The notes beneath the pieces were generated by a model. It saw nothing but the letters and a program-made list of their open reading frames with translations, ran no database searches and was not told where the DNA came from. This document shows positions 6,483 to 9,611 of a DNA stretch of 9,611 bases, piece after piece. Source of the stretch: an uncultured Lachnospiraceae bacterium (GTDB taxonomy: Bacteria; Bacillota; Clostridia; Lachnospirales; Lachnospiraceae). The translations under genes were made by a program, and so were the position numbers. The stretch covers positions 1 through 9,611 of the forward strand of contig CAMODS010000041.1 in assembly GCA_946611525.1 (NCBI GenBank), given 5' to 3'. Numbering within the stretch: position 1 is the first letter of the stretch; each line of letters opens with the position of its first letter.

Positions 6483-6511
6483 TTTATTTTTATTATAAAA
6501 AGTAGTATAAT
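6483..6511 (+). promoter_or_regulatory. Candidate promoter of the ech operon
   Basis: A perfect TATAAT (6506-6511) is preceded at 17 bp by TTTATT (6483-6488), a weak three-of-six -35. The flanking sequence is very AT-rich, as in an UP element, and the spacer holds a 15-bp palindrome (6487-6501, arms TTTTTAT/ATAAAAA). The predicted start near 6518 gives a leader of about 57 nt to the ATG at 6575. The weak -35 fits a promoter that needs an activator or is modest in strength. Confidence 0.5.
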
Positions 6512-6519
6512 GAGTCGGA

Positions 6520-6537
6520 TTGTTAAATAATTACCAA
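6520..6537. promoter_or_regulatory. Rex-type redox operator upstream of ech
   Basis: TTGTTAAATAATTACCAA matches the clostridial Rex operator TTGTTAA-N4-TTAACAA at 13 of 14 specified positions; the only difference is C for A at 6534. Rex is a repressor that leaves DNA when NADH is high relative to NAD+, and it controls fermentation and hydrogen genes in Firmicutes. The site lies at the predicted transcription start and upstream of the ribosome site, where a bound repressor would block initiation. Site identity is by consensus match; no rex gene is in the window. Confidence 0.65.
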
Positions 6538-6561
6538 TCACTAGTGTATGTATCAAGTAGA

Positions 6562-6569
6562 GAGGGAGG
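6562..6569 (+). promoter_or_regulatory. Ribosome binding site that sets the echA start
   Basis: GAGGGAGG ends 5 nt before the ATG at 6575. The in-frame ATG at 6548 has no such site, and starting there would place the Shine-Dalgarno sequence inside the gene and add nine polar residues before the first membrane helix. Initiation at 6575 is therefore strongly preferred. Confidence 0.85.
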
Positions 6570-6574
6570 CAACT

Positions 6575-8494
6575 ATGACAGTAATTCCATTTTTGATCCT
6601 CTTTCCCTTCATTGTCTCGGTGCTGATGTACTGCATCCGGGTCAATAAGGTGAGGAATGCCATAGCCTATATCAGCGCGGTCATTTTGATGGGCGGCGTT
6701 TTTTGGCTTACGGCACAGTGGCTTATGGGAGGAGCGCAGACTATAACCCTGACGTATCCCACAGAGCTGGCGGATCACGCTATTTTATGCGCAGAGATCG
6801 TACTCATGTGTGTGGTCACCTTTTTATGCTTCAAGTATAAAAAGTACTGGATATCCATTTTATCCATCGTGCCTACACTGATGATGGTCTATGTGGAGTT
6901 TAAGGCTCCGAAGCTTGAGGGTATGACAAAGATCTATATCGATCACCTGTCCATCCTCATGTGTCTTATCGTTGGTATCATTGGTGGACTCATCATCATC
7001 TATGCGGTGGGTTATATGCACGGATACCATCACCATCATACGAGTATTCCCGACAGACGTTACTATTTCTTTATGCTCCTGTTTCTCTTTTTGGGAGCCA
7101 TGTTCGGCTTTGTTTTGTCAGAGAGTCTGTTGTGGATCGATTTCTTCTGGGAGCTTACATCGGTTTGCTCATTCCTTTTGATCGGTTATACAAAGGAAAC
7201 CGCGGCCATCACCAATTCCTTCAGGGCTTTGTGGATGAACCTCTTTGGTGGCACCATCCTTGCCCTTGGTATTTATTACTATGCATTTACTGACGGTAAC
7301 CTGGCGCTTCATCACCTGATAAAAGAGGGTATTTTGCACAACGCTTATGCGGTTATACCCATTGCTTTTATCGCTTTTGCGGCACTTACAAAGGCAGCCC
7401 AGCTTCCTTTTTCAACCTGGCTTATCGGAGCCATGGTGGCGCCCACACCTTCATCGGCGCTATTACATTCCGCAACCATGGTAAAAGCGGGTATATATGT
7501 ACTCTTTAGACTGGCACCTGCCATGAAGGGCACCACTACCGGCACCATGATCGCCTTTATCGGAGGCTTCACATTCTTTGTTACTTCCGTTATGGCTATT
7601 GCACAGAGTGACGGTAAAAAGGTGCTGGCATTTTCTACTATATCAAACCTTGGACTTATGGTTGCCTGCGCCGGCATGGGTCGCCCCGAAACCATCTGGG
7701 CCGGAGTTTTCCTTATGATATTCCACGCTATTTCAAAGTCACTTTTGTTCCAGGATGTGGGAGCTACGGAAAACTGCCTGCATTCACGTGACGTTGAGGA
7801 TATGCACGGACTTCTTTACATCCTTCCCAGGCTGGCTATGTTCATGTTCATCGGTATTGCCGGTATGTTTTTGGCACCCTTTGGTATGCTTATCGCAAAG
7901 TGGTCTGCCTTCAAGGCATCCGTTGATTCCGGCAACATCATCATGGTATTTTTCATAGCCTTTGGTTCGGCTACTACATCCTTCTACTGGACAAAGTGGA
8001 TGGGCAAGCTGGTAAGCCACACCCACCTTACCGAGGAAAAGATCAAGGACATCACCAAGAAAAACGAGCTTATCTCTCTTGGTATCCATGCCTTTTTGAT
8101 GATTGCACTTTGTGCACTTTTCCCCATCCTTTCAAGGATATATGTGGATCCGCTTTTGGATGAGATGTTCGGACACACCGGACAGGTTCTTCCGGAGGGG
8201 CTTTTGTACCTTTTGGTTGTCATCATCCTGATGGTATTTCTGGTTCCGTTTTTGGCATACCACTACAGCAGAAAGCAGCAGTACAACCGCAAGCTTTCTT
8301 ACATGAACGGTGTCAATGTAGGTGACAATAAAAAGTTCGTGGACAGCTTCGGTGAGGAAAAGAACCTCTGGCTGTCAAACTACTATTTCTATAAATTTAT
8401 CGGACAGAGAAAACTCATGGTGCCGGCTCAGGTATTCTCCGTAGCTGCGCTCATCATCATGATGATAATCGTGATCGGAGGTGGTACGGTATGA
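6575..8494 (+). CDS. echA: Energy-converting hydrogenase NuoL-like ion-translocating subunit EchA
   Basis: This 639-residue polytopic membrane protein is related to NuoL and Mrp antiporter subunits and should move H+ or Na+ as ferredoxin electrons reduce protons. Conserved charged residues of the ion channel are present: Glu193 in FFWELTS (helix 5), Lys273 in ALTKAAQLPFSTWL (helix 7), His298 and Lys304 in LLHSATMVKAG, Lys348/349 in DGKKVLAFSTISNLG, His384 and Lys388 in HAISKSLLF, and Lys442 in IAKWSAF (helix 12). A final hydrophobic helix lies at ~615-637. No MrpA-like C-terminal extension is fused. A His-rich patch, HGYHHHH at 149-155, follows the fourth-helix region. The gene opens an operon, with its stop overlapping the echB start by 4 bp. 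The Rex box and candidate promoter upstream suggest redox control. Ech is preferred over formate-hydrogenlyase or complex I because of the order NuoL-NuoH-NuoB-like genes and the neighbouring hypA; the catalytic subunit is outside the window. Confidence 0.88.
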   Translation: MTVIPFLILFPFIVSVLMYCIRVNKVRNAIAYISAVILMGGVFWLTAQWLMGGAQTITLTYPTELADHAILCAEIVLMCVVTFLCFKYKKYWISILSIVPTLMMVYVEFKAPKLEGMTKIYIDHLSILMCLIVGIIGGLIIIYAVGYMHGYHHHHTSIPDRRYYFFMLLFLFLGAMFGFVLSESLLWIDFFWELTSVCSFLLIGYTKETAAITNSFRALWMNLFGGTILALGIYYYAFTDGNLALHHLIKEGILHNAYAVIPIAFIAFAALTKAAQLPFSTWLIGAMVAPTPSSALLHSATMVKAGIYVLFRLAPAMKGTTTGTMIAFIGGFTFFVTSVMAIAQSDGKKVLAFSTISNLGLMVACAGMGRPETIWAGVFLMIFHAISKSLLFQDVGATENCLHSRDVEDMHGLLYILPRLAMFMFIGIAGMFLAPFGMLIAKWSAFKASVDSGNIIMVFFIAFGSATTSFYWTKWMGKLVSHTHLTEEKIKDITKKNELISLGIHAFLMIALCALFPILSRIYVDPLLDEMFGHTGQVLPEGLLYLLVVIILMVFLVPFLAYHYSRKQQYNRKLSYMNGVNVGDNKKFVDSFGEEKNLWLSNYYFYKFIGQRKLMVPAQVFSVAALIIMMIIVIGGGTV

Positions 8495-9354
8495 ATATGT
8501 TTTTAAGGATTGTACTTTATATCGTTTTGGCCCCCATCATCGGCGGACTATTAGAGGGTATCGACAGAAAGATATCCGCACGTATGCAGCGCCGTGTGGG
8601 ACCGCCCATATTGCAGCCCTTTTATGATGTTAAAAAGCTGTTTAAAAAGCAGGTCATCATCGTATCCAGGTCACAGACCTTTGCGCTGATCCCTTACCTG
8701 TTTTTGATGGTTCTTACGGGAGCTATGTTTTTCGCAGGCATGGACATTCTGATGTGCTTTTTCGTTATGTCCACAGCTGCTACGGCACTTTATTTTGCCG
8801 CCATGGTTACATCATCTCCCTATGCTACCATCGGTGCCAATCGTGAGCTTATCCAGATGATGGCTTACGAGCCTGCAGTTCTTTTGACCTGCGTGGGCTT
8901 TTATCTGGCAGAGGGTACCTTCAATGTATCTGAGATAGCTGCATCAGGCAGGACTGACATTTTGTTTATGCCCGGCTTTTTCGTAGCTTTTGTTTTCATA
9001 CTCACCATAAAGATGAGAAAGTCACCCTTCGATACATCCACCTCCCATCATATGCATCAGGAGCTGGTAAAGGGTCTGACCACTGAGATGGGCGCCAGAA
9101 ATCTGGCTATCTTCCAGGTTACAGAGTGGTATGAAAACGTATTCCTGATGGGAGTTGTGGGACTCTACCTCATTAACTCCAATCCTTTGTCCATCATCGG
9201 CGCCGTGGTTGCCATCCTTATCGTATACTTTTTGGAGATACTGATCGACAACACCAGCGCGCGTATGAAGTGGCAGGATATGTTAAAGATCACATGGATA
9301 TTCACCTTGTTTACCGCAGGAGTGAACCTGCTGGTACTGATGCTAGTGAAATAG
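8491..9354 (+). CDS. echB: Energy-converting hydrogenase NuoH-like membrane anchor subunit EchB
   Basis: This 287-residue membrane protein (about eight hydrophobic segments) is the NuoH/HycD homologue that joins the membrane arm to the peripheral hydrogenase and shapes the path from the redox module to the ion channels. Family motifs in order are RRVGPPILQPFYDVKK at ~34-49, GANRELIQMMAYEP at 115-128, and KSPFDTSTSHHMHQE at 177-191 followed by Glu199 in the TTEMG segment. The STSHH-HQE version is, to my knowledge, characteristic of group-4 hydrogenase anchors rather than complex I. Start and stop overlap (ATGA) with echA implies translational coupling; GGAGGTGG at 8477-8484 is its ribosome site. 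A second in-frame ATG two codons in (8497) is possible. echC follows after 9 bp. The length is normal for the family and the gene appears intact. Confidence 0.92.
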   Translation: MNMFLRIVLYIVLAPIIGGLLEGIDRKISARMQRRVGPPILQPFYDVKKLFKKQVIIVSRSQTFALIPYLFLMVLTGAMFFAGMDILMCFFVMSTAATALYFAAMVTSSPYATIGANRELIQMMAYEPAVLLTCVGFYLAEGTFNVSEIAASGRTDILFMPGFFVAFVFILTIKMRKSPFDTSTSHHMHQELVKGLTTEMGARNLAIFQVTEWYENVFLMGVVGLYLINSNPLSIIGAVVAILIVYFLEILIDNTSARMKWQDMLKITWIFTLFTAGVNLLVLMLVK

Positions 9355-9363
9355 GAAGTTAAA

Positions 9364-9611
9364 ATGGCAAATGTAAAAAGATCCCCATGGCTTTTGCATT
9401 ATGACGGCTCCAGCTGCAACGGCTGCGATATAGAGGTTTTGGCTTCTCTGACACCCGTCTATGATGCGGAGCGTTTCGGGGTTATGAATACAGGCGATCC
9501 GATGCAGGCAGATATATTTCTGATCACCGGAGGCGTAAACACCCAGAACAAAGACACGGTAAAGCAGCTTTACGACCAGATGCCCAGACCCAAGGTGGTG
9601 GTGGCAGTGGG
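9364..9611 (+). CDS. echC: Energy-converting hydrogenase small (Fe-S) subunit EchC, 5' part
   Basis: Only the first 82 codons are present; the gene continues past the window edge. The product is the NuoB/HycG-like small subunit of group-4 [NiFe]-hydrogenases, which carries the [4Fe-4S] cluster next to the Ni-Fe site. The N-terminus RSPWLLHYDG, then SCNGCDIE with Cys18 and Cys21, then LTPVYDAERFG and ADIFLITGGV, is the family pattern; the remaining cluster cysteines are expected just beyond the end. AGGAAG (9353-9358) overlaps the echB stop and serves as ribosome site, so the gene is tightly coupled in the operon. Alternatives are the equivalent subunit of a formate hydrogenlyase or of the Ehr relatives that lack nickel; the large subunit, which would decide, is not visible. 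Confidence 0.9.
   Translation, partial: MANVKRSPWLLHYDGSSCNGCDIEVLASLTPVYDAERFGVMNTGDPMQADIFLITGGVNTQNKDTVKQLYDQMPRPKVVVAV

Noticed and set aside
6487..6501. TTTTTAT/ATAAAAA palindrome as a possible PerR or Fur-like box
   Set aside because: It matches a PerR-type consensus only through A and T richness, several positions differ, and it lies in a promoter spacer where such AT runs are common.
6422..6778. 118-residue minus-strand open frame covering the ech control region and echA 5' end
   Set aside because: It spans the promoter, Rex box and the first membrane helices of echA in antisense; its composition is that of a shadow frame.

Overview
The window looks like chromosomal DNA from an anaerobic Firmicute, most likely a Lachnospiraceae-type clostridium (Butyrivibrio/Pseudobutyrivibrio-like). 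That placement is an inference. It rests on strong GGAGG-type Shine-Dalgarno sites, AT-rich promoters in moderate-GC genes, a lipoprotein gene, a GPH-family sugar symporter, and a ferredoxin-type energy-converting hydrogenase operon preceded by a clostridial-type Rex box. No rRNA, tRNA, CRISPR array or insertion sequence is visible. Genes are tightly packed, and the longest stretch without a gene is about 220 bp (6354-6574).

Left part (1-3499): the 3' end of an unrecognised helical protein gene runs into a lipoprotein gene whose product joins a type-2 solute-binding-like domain to a C-terminal von Willebrand A domain with a complete MIDAS. This pair converges, with only 4 bp between, on a minus-strand class-3-like aldehyde dehydrogenase.

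Middle (3500-5455): the aldehyde dehydrogenase and a GPH/MelB-type cation:sugar symporter diverge from a 136-bp region. It holds two overlapping, oppositely directed promoter candidates and a short palindromic GAAGC-type repeat in the dehydrogenase leader. The symporter converges on a minus-strand hypA, the nickel chaperone for hydrogenase maturation. Upstream of hypA on the same strand, behind a likely attenuating terminator, lies a TtcA-family tRNA thiolation protein gene.

Right part (6354-9611): a repeat-rich divergent regulatory region separates ttcA from the start of an energy-converting [NiFe]-hydrogenase operon, echA-echB-echC, which runs off the window. echA is a NuoL-like ion-pumping subunit, echB a NuoH-like membrane anchor and echC a NuoB-like Fe-S small subunit. 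The control region contains a -10 box followed at the predicted transcription start by TTGTTAAATAATTACCAA, a 13/14 match to the Rex (NADH/NAD+ sensor) operator. It also holds a two-copy 18-bp direct repeat, a 21-bp interrupted palindrome and a 12-bp inverted repeat whose binding protein I do not recognise.

Working model (inference): reduced ferredoxin from fermentation drives H2 formation and ion export through Ech, transcription is tuned to redox state by Rex, and the neighbouring hypA supplies nickel to the large subunit encoded beyond the window edge.
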